A stretch of 32,405 bases of DNA from assembly GCA_051879015.1 (NCBI GenBank), contig JBJELF010000009.1, positions 1-32,405 of the forward strand. Direction: 5' to 3'. How positions within the stretch are numbered: the stretch's first letter is position 1; every line of letters begins with the position of its first letter. Shown piece after piece: positions 24,909 to 32,306 of the stretch. Source of the DNA: JBJELF01 sp051879015. GTDB taxonomy: Bacteria; Bacillota; Clostridia; Lachnospirales; Lachnospiraceae. The translations under genes and the position numbers were made by a program. The notes under the pieces are model-generated. The model was not told the origin of the DNA. It saw nothing but the letters and a program-made list of their open reading frames with translations, and did no database searches.

Positions 24909-24985
24909 TCGATAGTTCATTTTAACAAAAGAAAATTAGATTGAAAAAAGATTTTATGTTTATTTAAATTTATTTTTTAAAACAG

Positions 24986-25014
24986 TTGCTATTATTTTAT
25001 GTTTTGGGTATAAT
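24986..25014 (+). promoter_or_regulatory. Promoter upstream of trmB
   Basis: TTGCTA at 24986-24991 and a perfect TATAAT at 25009-25014 are separated by 17 bp. The transcript would start about 80 bp before trmB and may continue through the 59-residue ORF to trxA. Confidence 0.75.
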
Positions 25015-25099
25015 GATGATAAATTTCTGAAATTGATAGCACCTATTCCAAGATTGTTGAAAATTTAAGGGGCATCAAGGTGCTGGAATGGAGATTAAT

Positions 25100-25735
25100 A
25101 TGAGACTTCGCAATATTAAAGGTGCGCGGGAAGTCATGACAGAAAGTCGCTTCGTCGTGCAAAATTATAAAGAAATGGCAGGAAAGTGGAGTGAATTTTT
25201 CAACAATACAAATCCACTGCATATAGAGATTGGCATGGGAAAGGGACAGTTCATCACTGCGTTGGCTCAGCAAAATCCTAATATTAATTATGTAGGTATT
25301 GAAAAATATTCTTCCGTGCTGTTGCGCGGTGTAGAAAAGCAGGAAGAGTTGGAATTGCCCAATTTGGTGTTTATTCGCATGGATGCGGAGGAAATTGTGG
25401 AGGTATTTGCTCCGGGAGAGGTGGGTCGTATTTATCTCAATTTCTCGGACCCTTGGCCAAAGGATCGTCACGCCAAACGTCGTTTAACTTCGGTTCAGTT
25501 TATGAATCGTTACAATATTATCTTGGCAAAGGATGGACGTGTAGAGTTTAAGACAGACAATGTGGATTTGTTTGACTTCTCCTTGGAATCTATTAAAGAG
25601 GCAGGCTGGCAGCTGCCGCAGGTGACAAGAGATTTGCATCACAGTGATATGGCAGAGGGAAATGTTATGACTGAGTACGAGGAGCGTTTTACTCAGAAGG
25701 GCAATGCTATCTGCAAGCTGGTAGCAGTACGTTAA
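25100..25735 (+). CDS. trmB: tRNA (guanine-N7-)-methyltransferase TrmB
   Basis: Methylates G46 in the variable loop of tRNAs using S-adenosylmethionine (EC 2.1.1.33), in the cytoplasm. The 211-residue product starts with the family-typical MRLRNIKGAREV. The SAM-binding motif is HIEIGMGKGQF (41-51) and the family signature NFSDPWPKDRHAKRRL is at 114-129. The ATG at 25100 has GGAG 6 bp upstream; an ATG at 25088 is also in frame and would add four residues. It has its own promoter and diverges from the V-ATPase operon. Confidence 0.96.
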   Translation: MRLRNIKGAREVMTESRFVVQNYKEMAGKWSEFFNNTNPLHIEIGMGKGQFITALAQQNPNINYVGIEKYSSVLLRGVEKQEELELPNLVFIRMDAEEIVEVFAPGEVGRIYLNFSDPWPKDRHAKRRLTSVQFMNRYNIILAKDGRVEFKTDNVDLFDFSLESIKEAGWQLPQVTRDLHHSDMAEGNVMTEYEERFTQKGNAICKLVAVR

Positions 25736-25751
25736 AGATATGACCTTTTAA

Positions 25752-25781
25752 TTCTATCATCATAGTATGATTATGATAGAA
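25752..25781 (+). repeat. Hairpin between trmB and the 59-residue ORF
   Basis: TTCTATCAT (25752-25760) and ATGATAGAA (25773-25781) form a perfect 9-bp stem with a 12-nt loop. It has no T tract and ends 4 bp before the Shine-Dalgarno of the next ORF, so it more likely shapes translation than ends transcription. Confidence 0.6.
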
Positions 25782-25797
25782 AGATGAGGTGACTTTG

Positions 25798-25977
25798 ATG
25801 GCACAATTTTCCTTGAAACGACAGATGGAACTGTGGACCTTTGATAAGAAAAAGCTTCATAAGAGTGTTTTACAAATTCAAAAATCAATCTCTGAAGTCA
25901 ATCATACTTTAGAGAATAATCCTTTAAAAAAAGGAAACGATAAAAGTAGTCAAGAAAAACAAACCAAAACACAATAA
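25798..25977 (+). CDS. Unknown 59-residue protein
   Basis: A small, lysine-rich hydrophilic protein (MAQFSLKRQMELWTFDKKKL...) with no transmembrane segment, cysteine or recognisable motif. Residues 15-42 could form an amphipathic helix; the last 17 residues are Lys/Gln/Ser-rich and likely disordered. ATG 25798 has GAGGTGA 5 bp upstream, a strong site; the GTG at 25789 lies within that site. It stands between trmB and trxA in the same direction. The good ribosome binding site argues that it is translated; I recognise no family. Confidence 0.65.
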   Translation: MAQFSLKRQMELWTFDKKKLHKSVLQIQKSISEVNHTLENNPLKKGNDKSSQEKQTKTQ

Positions 25978-25980
25978 TGA

Positions 25981-26010
25981 TTCAGTTTGCTCTTTCAATG
26001 AGCGACTGAA
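25981..26010 (+). repeat. Leader hairpin before thioredoxin
   Basis: TTCAGT with ACTGAA and an inner GCTC with GAGC form a two-part stem with a 7-nt loop directly after the 59-residue ORF. No T tract follows, and the trxA ribosome binding site is 16 bp downstream. Confidence 0.5.
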
Positions 26011-26039
26011 CCACAGAAAACGTAATGGAGGTAGTACAA

Positions 26040-26348
26040 ATGGCAGCAATAGTAAATGATAGCAATTTCAATGCAGAAGTGTTGGAGAGTGATATCCCCG
26101 TATTGGTAGATTTTTTCGCTACATGGTGTGGTCCATGCCGTATGTTGGCACCAGTTGTAGCAAAGCTGGCTGAGGAAATGGCAGGAAAAGTGAAGGTAGT
26201 GAAGGTAGATATCGATGAAAGCCCAGAGGTCACTGAAAAGTACGAGATTATGGCAGTACCTACTTTAATGATATTTAAGAATGGTCAGTTGGTAAATCAG
26301 ATGACTGGAGTACAGCCAATTGATGTGATTCGTCAGGCATTGCAGTAG
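26040..26348 (+). CDS. trxA: Thioredoxin
   Basis: A 102-residue thioredoxin, the small cytoplasmic protein disulfide reductase. The redox centre WCGPC is at residues 29-33, in VLVDFFATWCGPCRMLAP, and the cis-proline is in MAVPTLMIF around residue 73. Length and order are fully normal. GGAGG at 26027-26031 lies 8 bp before the ATG at 26040; the longer frame from 26025 contains this site and is rejected. A strong terminator follows at 26392. No thioredoxin reductase gene is nearby. Confidence 0.96.
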   Translation: MAAIVNDSNFNAEVLESDIPVLVDFFATWCGPCRMLAPVVAKLAEEMAGKVKVVKVDIDESPEVTEKYEIMAVPTLMIFKNGQLVNQMTGVQPIDVIRQALQ

Positions 26349-26391
26349 AATCGGTTCTGTGCAGCTGACATAACCGTGATTAAAATTTCGA

Positions 26392-26440
26392 AAGTCCTAA
26401 AGTTGCAAGTGAAATATTTGCAGTTTTGGGACTTTTTTTG
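26392..26440 (+). terminator. Terminator after trxA
   Basis: AAAGTCC pairs with GGACTTT, continued inward by AAA/TTT and TGCAA/TTGCA, with the loop GTGAAATAT. The 3' arm runs into a T tract at 26434-26440. Confidence 0.88.
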
Positions 26441-26527
26441 CAGAAAAATAAGATAATTGTCTCTGCGGAAGTAGCTTAAAAGTGCAAAAATTCGTTGTAT
26501 TTTCTTGATTTTTTTTAGGTAAATGCA

Positions 26528-26556
26528 TTAACAAAATGGAAATTTTATGATATGAT
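26528..26556 (+). promoter_or_regulatory. Promoter of the candidate small RNA
   Basis: TTAACA at 26528-26533 and TATGAT at 26551-26556 are separated by 17 bp, close to consensus. The predicted start is near 26563, just before the structured segment. Confidence 0.7.
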
Positions 26557-26562
26557 GATACC

Positions 26563-26667
26563 AAGGTCAGGAGGTCATACGTTTCATACCTACATGAAAA
26601 TGTATGGCTTTGAGACCCGCCGGAACATGAGAATGTAGCAAAAATAGGGTGGATTTCCCATCTTTTT
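26563..26667 (+). ncRNA. Candidate structured small RNA or leader (~105 nt), family unknown
   Basis: The segment runs from a good promoter to a T tract and has no credible ORF. Predicted folds: GGTC (26565-26568) with GACC (26614-26617) closes an arm; inside it CATAC/GTATG and TTTCAT/ATGAAA form an 11-bp hairpin at 26576-26606. Then ACAT-GAGA-ATGT (26625-26636) makes a second hairpin with a GNRA-like loop. Finally GGTGG (26648-26652) with CCATC (26658-26662) makes a terminator followed by TTTTT. CCGCC (26617-26621) can pair instead with GGTGG, which would break both the closing arm and the terminator, so a switch is possible. It does not match SRP RNA, 6S RNA, tmRNA or common riboswitch consensus that I can recall. 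Confidence 0.5.
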
Positions 26668-26814
26668 GAAATATTATAAAAAATATAGAAACAAAAAAGA
26701 GTCCAAAAAATCAGAAAAATTTGCAGTAAAAGATTAAAAAAATTAAAATGTCAACTAAATGTGTGCAAATATATTATAAAAGATTGTTTGTACTTTTCAA
26801 AGAATACGGTAAGA

Positions 26815-26820
26815 TATAAT
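26815..26820 (+). promoter_or_regulatory. -10 element of the XRE regulator gene
   Basis: TATAAT at 26815-26820 with a poor -35 lies 31 bp before the start codon of the small DNA-binding protein. The 150 bp between the RNA candidate and this site are very AT-rich and contain no other clear element. Confidence 0.5.
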
Positions 26821-26850
26821 CATCATTATATACATAGGGAGGAAAATACG

Positions 26851-27096
26851 ATGAAGGAAATTTATGAAGATTACTACAGACAATTGGGCTTTAACATTGC
26901 GAAGTACAGAAAGCTCCGTAAAATGACACAGATGCAGTTGGCAGAGGCGGTGGATTTAAGCCGTACACATATCAGCAATATTGAGGCAGCTCATATGACA
27001 ACCCGCGTATCAATAGAAGCTTTGTTTGATATTGCAAATGTGTTGGAAATTCCGGTAAAGGAATTGTTTGATTTTGAAGAAATTGAGAAAAAGTAA
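26851..27096 (+). CDS. Small XRE-family helix-turn-helix protein
   Basis: An 81-residue Cro/C1-type DNA-binding protein with nothing beyond the domain. The helix-turn-helix covers about residues 14-68: NIAKYRKLRKMTQMQLAEAVDLSRTHISNIE, with the closing IEALFDIANVLEIPVKELF. AGGGAGG lies 8 bp upstream of the ATG. There is no toxin, phage gene or partner beside it, and it is monocistronic with its own -10 and a terminator at 27182. Such stand-alone proteins are common in Lachnospiraceae; the target is unknown. The structured RNA candidate 184 bp upstream may be linked, which is conjecture. Confidence 0.92.
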   Translation: MKEIYEDYYRQLGFNIAKYRKLRKMTQMQLAEAVDLSRTHISNIEAAHMTTRVSIEALFDIANVLEIPVKELFDFEEIEKK

Positions 27097-27181
27097 GGAA
27101 TCGGTGATGAGTGCTTTATAAAGTGCGAAGTATGGACATGAAGGGTAAATTAAAGTGCCAGTACAGTGAATGGAAATGAAG

Positions 27182-27238
27182 AAAAAAGATCGAGATAGAA
27201 GCAATTAGGTATCGTGTACTGTCAGGATCTTTTTTTTT
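27182..27238 (+). terminator. Terminator after the XRE gene
   Basis: AAAAAAGATC (27182-27191) and GATCTTTTTT (27226-27235) pair perfectly over 10 bp around a 34-nt loop, and the T run continues to 27238. The loop has an inner GATA/TATC pairing. Confidence 0.75.
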
Positions 27239-27271
27239 GTATGTACAAGTTTGTATTAAGAACGGTTATCT

Positions 27272-27311
27272 ATGATGTCAGAGTCAAACTACCTTTTGAC
27301 TCTGGCATCAT
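27272..27311. repeat. Hairpin element A, related to the one at 32307
   Basis: ATGATG with CATCAT, a T-G pair, then CAGAGTCAAA with TTTGACTCTG give a 17-bp stem around the loop CTACCT. The right arm contains ACCTTTTGACTCTG, found again at 32359-32372 in another hairpin. It lies between the XRE terminator and the promoter of the glycosyltransferase gene. Confidence 0.7.
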
Positions 27312-27335
27312 TATATTAAAATGTATAAAATAAGC

Positions 27336-27364
27336 TTGTCAAATAGAATAAAAAGTGATATTAT
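27336..27364 (+). promoter_or_regulatory. Promoter of the glycosylphosphotransferase gene
   Basis: TTGTCA at 27336-27341 and TATTAT at 27359-27364 are 17 bp apart. It starts 25 bp after hairpin element A, so that element would lie just upstream of the polymerase-binding site. Confidence 0.7.
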
Positions 27365-27453
27365 CTCTATTAATGTATTTCTACTCACGATCTACGGAAT
27401 GGTCATCGAACTGAGGGTTGTTTCATAGATATCGCAAAAAGGAGAAATGGTCC

Positions 27454-28902
27454 ATGTATAAAAGGAACACGCAGGGCTGGCTAAAACATTTGGACTTTGT
27501 TATCATTGATTTTCTATGTTTTCAGATGGCCTTTATCTTGGCTTATTGGCTGCGGTATGGCTCAGGAAATCCATATGGCAGTGTACTATATCGAAATATG
27601 GCAGTTGTAATGGGATTATTTGATATTATCGTGGCAGTGTTGTTTGACACTTATAATGGTGTACTAAAGCGAGATAATTACTATGAATTTGCTATTACAC
27701 TTCGAGAAATGATTTATATTGAATTGATGACTACCTTTTATCTTATTATGATTCAAGCAGGAGAGGAATATTCTCGCTTTGTATTATGTGTGATGGGGGT
27801 TTTTTATTTTATCATTAGCTATCTGTCAAGAATAGCCTGGAAGCGGTATTTGAAGAAAAGAGCTGATTATCCAGGGAAACGCTCGCTGCTGATTATCACT
27901 ACATCAGACCGAATCAGTCGAGTGGAGAGCCGAATTCTTCACAGTAATTATGATTTTTTCCGCATAGCGGGCTTGGTAGTTTTGGATAAAGATATGAAAG
28001 GGCAGATGGTAGATGGTGTGCTTGTCGTGGCAGATGCAAGCGATGTGCTGGAGTATGCCTGCCGTGAGTGGATTGATGAGGTATTTCTCGATGTTCCCTT
28101 TGATGATAGTAATAATGCATTGTCAGATAAATTTAATGAGATGGGCGTGATTGTTCATCGAAAACTCACAAGAGAGAGCGAGCATATAGGCAGAAAAACT
28201 TTTGTAGAAAAGATTGGTGGCTATACAGTGCTGACAATCAGTATCAACTACGCTTCCACAGGTCAGCTGCTGCTGAAGCGATTGATGGATATCGTTGGAG
28301 GCTTAATCGGATGTCTCATCACAGCTGTCTTATACATTATCTTAGCTCCTATCATTAAAATTCAGTCGCCTGGTCCTGTATTCTTCAAACAGGAGCGAAT
28401 CGGTCGAAATGGTAAAAAATTTAAAATGTATAAATTTCGTAGTATGTATATCGATGCGGAGAAACGCAAACAGGAGTTTATGAAGCAAAATATCATGAAA
28501 GATGGCATGATGTTCAAATTGGAGAATGACCCGCGAATCATTGGAAGCAAGTTGCTCCCAGATGGTACCTATAAGAAGGGAGTTGGAAATTATATTCGAG
28601 ACTGGAGTTTGGATGAATTTCCACAGTTTATTAATGTACTCTTAGGTGATATGAGTCTGGTAGGAACTCGACCGCCGACTGTGGATGAGTGGGAAAAATA
28701 CAAGCTGCATCATCGAGCAAGAATGGCTATCAAACCTGGTATCACTGGGATGTGGCAGTGCAGCGGTCGAAGCAAAATTACAGATTTCGAGGAAGTAGTG
28801 AAGTTGGATACTCAGTACATCACAGAATGGAGTTTGGGATTAGATTTAAAACTGCTTTGGAAGACTGTGATGGCAGTGATGAAAAAAGATGGAAGTATGT
28901 GA
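27454..28902 (+). CDS. Polyprenyl glycosylphosphotransferase (WbaP/CpsE-like)
   Basis: Membrane enzyme that transfers a sugar-1-phosphate from a nucleotide sugar to undecaprenyl phosphate, beginning exopolysaccharide or capsule repeat-unit synthesis. In 482 residues: about four N-terminal membrane helices (13-31, 51-68, 86-101, 108-125), a CoA-binding-like domain (about 140-260), a fifth helix (281-301) and the catalytic bacterial sugar transferase domain from KRLMDIVGG (275). That domain includes PGPVFFKQERIGRNGKKF (306-323), YKFRSMYIDAE and RDWSLDEFPQFINVL with the Asp-Glu pair 387-388, and ends in GTRPP and GITGMWQ. ATG 27454 has AAGGAG 9 bp upstream; the TTG at 27418 is rejected. No other polysaccharide gene adjoins it. 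The sugar is unknown. Confidence 0.95.
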   Translation: MYKRNTQGWLKHLDFVIIDFLCFQMAFILAYWLRYGSGNPYGSVLYRNMAVVMGLFDIIVAVLFDTYNGVLKRDNYYEFAITLREMIYIELMTTFYLIMIQAGEEYSRFVLCVMGVFYFIISYLSRIAWKRYLKKRADYPGKRSLLIITTSDRISRVESRILHSNYDFFRIAGLVVLDKDMKGQMVDGVLVVADASDVLEYACREWIDEVFLDVPFDDSNNALSDKFNEMGVIVHRKLTRESEHIGRKTFVEKIGGYTVLTISINYASTGQLLLKRLMDIVGGLIGCLITAVLYIILAPIIKIQSPGPVFFKQERIGRNGKKFKMYKFRSMYIDAEKRKQEFMKQNIMKDGMMFKLENDPRIIGSKLLPDGTYKKGVGNYIRDWSLDEFPQFINVLLGDMSLVGTRPPTVDEWEKYKLHHRARMAIKPGITGMWQCSGRSKITDFEEVVKLDTQYITEWSLGLDLKLLWKTVMAVMKKDGSM

Positions 28903-28907
28903 GAAAA

Positions 28908-28944
28908 ATAGGCGAATGCACGAAAAGCTGTGTTCGCCTTTTTT
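28908..28944 (+). terminator. Terminator after the glycosylphosphotransferase gene
   Basis: AGGCGAA (28910-28916) pairs with TTCGCCT (28933-28939), extended by an inner CAC/GTG after a bulge, and a T run extends to 28944. Confidence 0.88.
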
Positions 28945-29045
28945 ATGTTGCGGAAATATCTTACAAAAGTAACTTGCAGCACAAATTTTAGTATTAATGA
29001 GAGGAGATAGGAGTTATTTTAATGTTGGATGCATAAATTTGTCTC

Positions 29046-29074
29046 TTTACAAATGATAAAAATTCTTTTATACT
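29046..29074 (+). promoter_or_regulatory. Promoter of the oxidoreductase operon
   Basis: TTTACA at 29046-29051 and TATACT at 29069-29074 are 17 bp apart. The transcript would begin near 29081, just at the structured leader. Confidence 0.75.
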
Positions 29075-29084
29075 AGGGTTTGTG

Positions 29085-29131
29085 TCTGCCTAAAAAAGAC
29101 ATTTGTATGTCAAACGAAAGAATCAGGCAGA
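29085..29131 (+). promoter_or_regulatory. Structured leader of the oxidoreductase operon
   Basis: TCTGCCT (29085-29091) pairs with AGGCAGA (29125-29131). Enclosed is a second perfect hairpin GACAT-TTGT-ATGTC (29098-29111), with A-rich single strands on each side. It fills the first 50 nt of the transcript and ends about 20 nt before the ribosome binding site. It may protect the 5' end or be regulatory. Confidence 0.5.
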
Positions 29132-29159
29132 ATTTAAATGACTAGATTGGAGAGAGACA

Positions 29160-29735
29160 ATGAGAGAATTAACAGAAATCCGCTGGCATGGACGCGGCGG
29201 ACAGGGCGCAAAGACTGCTGCACTTCTGTTGGCAGATGCTGCCTTTCAGACAGGAAAGTATGTGCAGGGCTTCCCGGAATACGGTCCAGAGCGAATGGGT
29301 GCACCGATTACAGCGTATGACCGTATCAGCGACCACCCTATCCGCGTACATTCTAATATTTATGAGCCAGATTTTGTGGTTGTAGTGGATGACACCTTAC
29401 TGACTGCTGTTGATGTCACAAGAGGTTTAAAGGCAGATGGTGCGATTTTGGTCAACACTACCATGTCAAAGGAGGAATTACTTCCTTTATTAAAAGGTTA
29501 TCAGGGAGGAGTCTACACCATCGATGCAAGGGCCATCAGTGAGAGAACCTTGGGAAAATATTTTCCAAATACTCCACTGTTGTCTGCTATCGTACATATT
29601 TCGGGATTAATGAGCGAAGAGGTTTTCATGCGAGATATGGCAAAATCCCTTGGACATAAATTTGCCAAAAAGCCAGAAGTATTGGAGGGCAATATGCAGG
29701 CACTGAAGGATGCATGGAAGGAGGTAGCACAATGA
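29160..29735 (+). CDS. porG: 2-oxoacid:ferredoxin oxidoreductase, gamma subunit
   Basis: Gamma subunit of a four-subunit pyruvate/2-ketoisovalerate-type ferredoxin oxidoreductase, which decarboxylates a 2-oxoacid to acyl-CoA and reduces ferredoxin in the cytoplasm. The 191-residue product has the glycine-rich start RWHGRGGQGAKTAALLLADA and the family motif GFPEYGPERMGAPITAY. TGGAGAG precedes the ATG at 29160. It ends with ATGA, overlapping the delta subunit by 4 bp. Most Lachnospiraceae also have a single-chain pyruvate enzyme, so this complex may serve a different 2-oxoacid; the substrate is not fixed by sequence. Confidence 0.92.
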   Translation: MRELTEIRWHGRGGQGAKTAALLLADAAFQTGKYVQGFPEYGPERMGAPITAYDRISDHPIRVHSNIYEPDFVVVVDDTLLTAVDVTRGLKADGAILVNTTMSKEELLPLLKGYQGGVYTIDARAISERTLGKYFPNTPLLSAIVHISGLMSEEVFMRDMAKSLGHKFAKKPEVLEGNMQALKDAWKEVAQ

Positions 29736-30034
29736 GTAAAAAAGTGACAGAAATCAATGAGCAATCTCCATGGAGAGATTTGACAGAGGGCTTGGAGGTT
29801 TATGAGCCAGCTACTTCAAGGTTGTTTGAGACGGGTGAGTGGAGAACAAATACACCAGTAGTTGATGAAGGCAAATGTCGTCAATGTCTGCTTTGTGTAC
29901 CTTACTGCCCTGATTCTTGCATCACCGTCAAGGGCAAAAAACGTCAGCCAATCGACTATTTTCACTGCAAGGGCTGCGGCATTTGTGTCCGTGTCTGTCC
30001 GTTTGGTGCAATTACTATGAAGGAGGGCAAATGA
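29732..30034 (+). CDS. porD: 2-oxoacid:ferredoxin oxidoreductase, delta (ferredoxin-like) subunit
   Basis: A 100-residue iron-sulfur subunit carrying two complete 4Fe-4S cluster motifs: Cys49, 52, 55, 59 (CRQCLLCVPYC) and Cys79, 82, 85, 89 (CKGCGICVRVC). It moves electrons from the TPP centre of the complex to ferredoxin. The ATG at 29732 overlaps the gamma stop, with GGAGG upstream within gamma. The longer frame from 29714 is rejected for this reason. The alpha gene starts 1 bp after its stop. Confidence 0.95.
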   Translation: MSKKVTEINEQSPWRDLTEGLEVYEPATSRLFETGEWRTNTPVVDEGKCRQCLLCVPYCPDSCITVKGKKRQPIDYFHCKGCGICVRVCPFGAITMKEGK

Positions 30035-30035
30035 G

Positions 30036-31217
30036 ATGAGTATTCAAAAGAGTATGTCAGGAAATGAAGCAGTTTCAGAGGCAATTCGTCAGATTAATCC
30101 AGATGTTATGCCGGCCTTTCCAATTACACCCTCGACCGAAATTCCACAGAATGTGTCCAACATGATTGCAAATGGTTTGATTGACACGGAATTTATTCCA
30201 GTGGAGAGTGAGCACAGTTCGATGAGTGCAGCCATTGGTGCATCTGCGGCGGGAGCAAGAACCTTGACCGCCACCTCCTCCTGTGGTTTGGCCTTTATGT
30301 GGGAGGAATTGTATGTAGCAGCCTCTGATCGACTTCCTATTATGCTGCAGTGTGTCAATCGTGCCTTGACAGGACCAATCAATATCAATACGGAGCATTC
30401 CGACAGTATGGGAGCGAGAGATGCAGGTTGGATTCAATTGTACGCGGAGGACAATCAGGAGGCTTACGACAATACAGTACAGGCCTTTTTGATTGCAGAA
30501 AATCCAGCGGTGCGTCTGCCTATTATGATTTGTCAGGATGGTTTTATCACCAGTCATGCAGTACAAAACATGGAGCTTTTGGAGGATACTGCGGTACGTG
30601 CCTTTGTGGGCGACTATGAGCCAGAGCATTATCTGTTAAATAAAGATGAAGTAATGGCACTGGGCGCTTATGCCGTTTCCAACTATTGTATGGAGGCAAA
30701 GAAAGCACAGGCTGAGGCGATGAAAAATGCAAAGAAGGTTATTTTGGAAGTGGCAAGAGGATTTGAAGCACTTTCTGGGAGAAAATATGGTCTCTTTGAG
30801 GAATACTGTCTGGAAGATGCTGATTTTGCCATTGTGGCTATTGGTTCCGTTTGCGGTACGGTAAAGGATGCGATTGACCGATTGAGAAAGCAGGGAATCA
30901 AGGCTGGACTTTTGAAAGTTCGTGTTTTCCGTCCATTCCCAGGTGAGGAGATGGCTCAGGCATTAAAGAACTGCAAAGCCATTGCGATTATGGATCGCTG
31001 TGAGAGTTATAGCGGGCAGGGCGGTCCTTTGGGAGCTGAACTGATGGCAGCATTATATCGTGCAAAGGTGACAGCGGAGGCAGTCAACATTGTGTACGGT
31101 CTCTGCGGCCGCGATGTGACTGTCGCTGACATTGAGAGGGTATATGAAGCTTTGCGGCAGATGGCAGCAGGTACGAAAAAATTTAGTGAGTATCCATATT
31201 TAGGATTGAGAGAGTAG
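30036..31217 (+). CDS. porA: 2-oxoacid:ferredoxin oxidoreductase, alpha subunit
   Basis: Alpha subunit, 393 residues, normal for the family. It starts with the substrate-domain pattern SGNEAVSEAIRQINPDVMPAFPITPSTEIPQ, contains ESEHSSMSAAIGASAAGARTLTATSS and ends with the typical VRVFRPFP and SYSGQGGPLGAELMAALY. With beta it forms the TPP-dependent catalytic core. The ATG at 30036 has GGAGGG about 9 bp upstream, within the delta gene. Pyruvate is possible, but branched-chain or other 2-oxoacids cannot be excluded. Confidence 0.93.
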   Translation: MSIQKSMSGNEAVSEAIRQINPDVMPAFPITPSTEIPQNVSNMIANGLIDTEFIPVESEHSSMSAAIGASAAGARTLTATSSCGLAFMWEELYVAASDRLPIMLQCVNRALTGPININTEHSDSMGARDAGWIQLYAEDNQEAYDNTVQAFLIAENPAVRLPIMICQDGFITSHAVQNMELLEDTAVRAFVGDYEPEHYLLNKDEVMALGAYAVSNYCMEAKKAQAEAMKNAKKVILEVARGFEALSGRKYGLFEEYCLEDADFAIVAIGSVCGTVKDAIDRLRKQGIKAGLLKVRVFRPFPGEEMAQALKNCKAIAIMDRCESYSGQGGPLGAELMAALYRAKVTAEAVNIVYGLCGRDVTVADIERVYEALRQMAAGTKKFSEYPYLGLRE

Positions 31218-31225
31218 GTGACATC

Positions 31226-32164
31226 ATGGCAGAAATATTTAATTTTAAAGAAATTCAGGAACGTCCAGACCGTCTGGCACCAGGACATCGTATGTGTGCA
31301 GGCTGCGGCGGTACGATTGCAGTAAGAAATGTGCTGAAGGCATTGCATCCAGGAGATAAAGCAGTGATTGGAAATGCGACTGGCTGTTTGGAAGTATCTA
31401 CATTTATGTATCCTTACACTGCCTATGAGGACAGCTACATTCACAACGCTTTCGCTAATGCAGGAGCAACATTGTCTGGTGTAGAGGCAGCCTACCATGT
31501 TTTAAAGAAAAAAGGAAAAATAACGGACGATTATAAATTTATTACCTTTGGCGGTGATGGCGGAACTTATGATATCGGTTTTCAGTCTCTGTCAGGTGCT
31601 ATGGAGCGTGGTCATGACATGGTATATGTCTGCTATGATAATGGTGCTTACATGAATACTGGTATTCAGCGTTCTTCTGCTACTCCAATGTATGCAGACA
31701 CCACCACCACACCAGCAGGTAAATGTTCCGCAGGAAAGCCTCAATATCGCAAGGATTTAGCGGCTATCATTGCAGAGCATTATGTACCCTATGTGGCTCA
31801 GACAACTTTCATTGGAAATATGAGTGACCTTTATAAAAAATCTGAAAAGGCGATTTATACACCGGGACCAGCCTTTTTAAATATTATGGCGCCATGTCCA
31901 AGAGGATGGAGATATGACACTCCAAATCTGCCAGAAATTTGTAAGATGGCAGTGGAGACTTGCTATTGGCCTCTGTTTGAAGTGGTGGACGGCAAGTGGA
32001 TTTTAAACTATGAGCCAAAGAGAAAACGTCCTCTGGAGGACTTTTTGCGTTTGCAGGGACGTTTTAAACATCTGTTTAAGCCAGGTAATGAGGAGTTGTT
32101 GGAAGCTTTTCAGAAAGAGGTTGATAAACGCTGGGCTGACTTACAGATGAAGTGCAGCAGATAA
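31226..32164 (+). CDS. porB: 2-oxoacid:ferredoxin oxidoreductase, beta subunit
   Basis: Beta subunit holding thiamine pyrophosphate and one 4Fe-4S cluster, 312 residues. Cluster cysteines are probably Cys24 and Cys27 (CAGCGG), Cys54 (ATGCLE) and Cys224 (APCPRGW). The TPP motif is GGDGGTYDIGFQSLSGAMERG, with the Asn partner in YDNGAYMNTG (138-146). AGGTGAC precedes the ATG; it lies 8 bp after alpha. It is last in the operon. No terminator with a T tract was found right behind it; the region to the window end holds the large hairpin at 32307. Confidence 0.95.
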   Translation: MAEIFNFKEIQERPDRLAPGHRMCAGCGGTIAVRNVLKALHPGDKAVIGNATGCLEVSTFMYPYTAYEDSYIHNAFANAGATLSGVEAAYHVLKKKGKITDDYKFITFGGDGGTYDIGFQSLSGAMERGHDMVYVCYDNGAYMNTGIQRSSATPMYADTTTTPAGKCSAGKPQYRKDLAAIIAEHYVPYVAQTTFIGNMSDLYKKSEKAIYTPGPAFLNIMAPCPRGWRYDTPNLPEICKMAVETCYWPLFEVVDGKWILNYEPKRKRPLEDFLRLQGRFKHLFKPGNEELLEAFQKEVDKRWADLQMKCSR

Positions 32165-32306
32165 GAGCAATCCATCTATGTTTAATAGGTAGGTGCAGTC
32201 GTCTTTCAGAAAATAGACTTAAGACATCCCTTTCTTGATTTTGATGTAAGCGGTATTCATTATCGTCAGGTATCAGTTAAAAAAGTAGTGTAATTTTCTT
32301 ATATTG

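Noticed and set aside
24668..24985. Promoter for the V-ATPase operon
   Set aside because: Several -10-like hexamers exist on the minus strand, but none with a reasonable -35 at proper spacing.
26563..26667. Known RNA classes (SRP RNA, 6S RNA, ZTP, TPP, preQ1, fluoride) for the RNA candidate
   Set aside because: None of the conserved cores I remember for these is present, so no class was assigned.
30075..30629. Long open frames opposite the oxidoreductase alpha gene and similar ones opposite other genes
   Set aside because: They are antisense shadows: odd composition (many His/Trp/Cys), no ribosome binding sites, and full overlap with well-identified genes.
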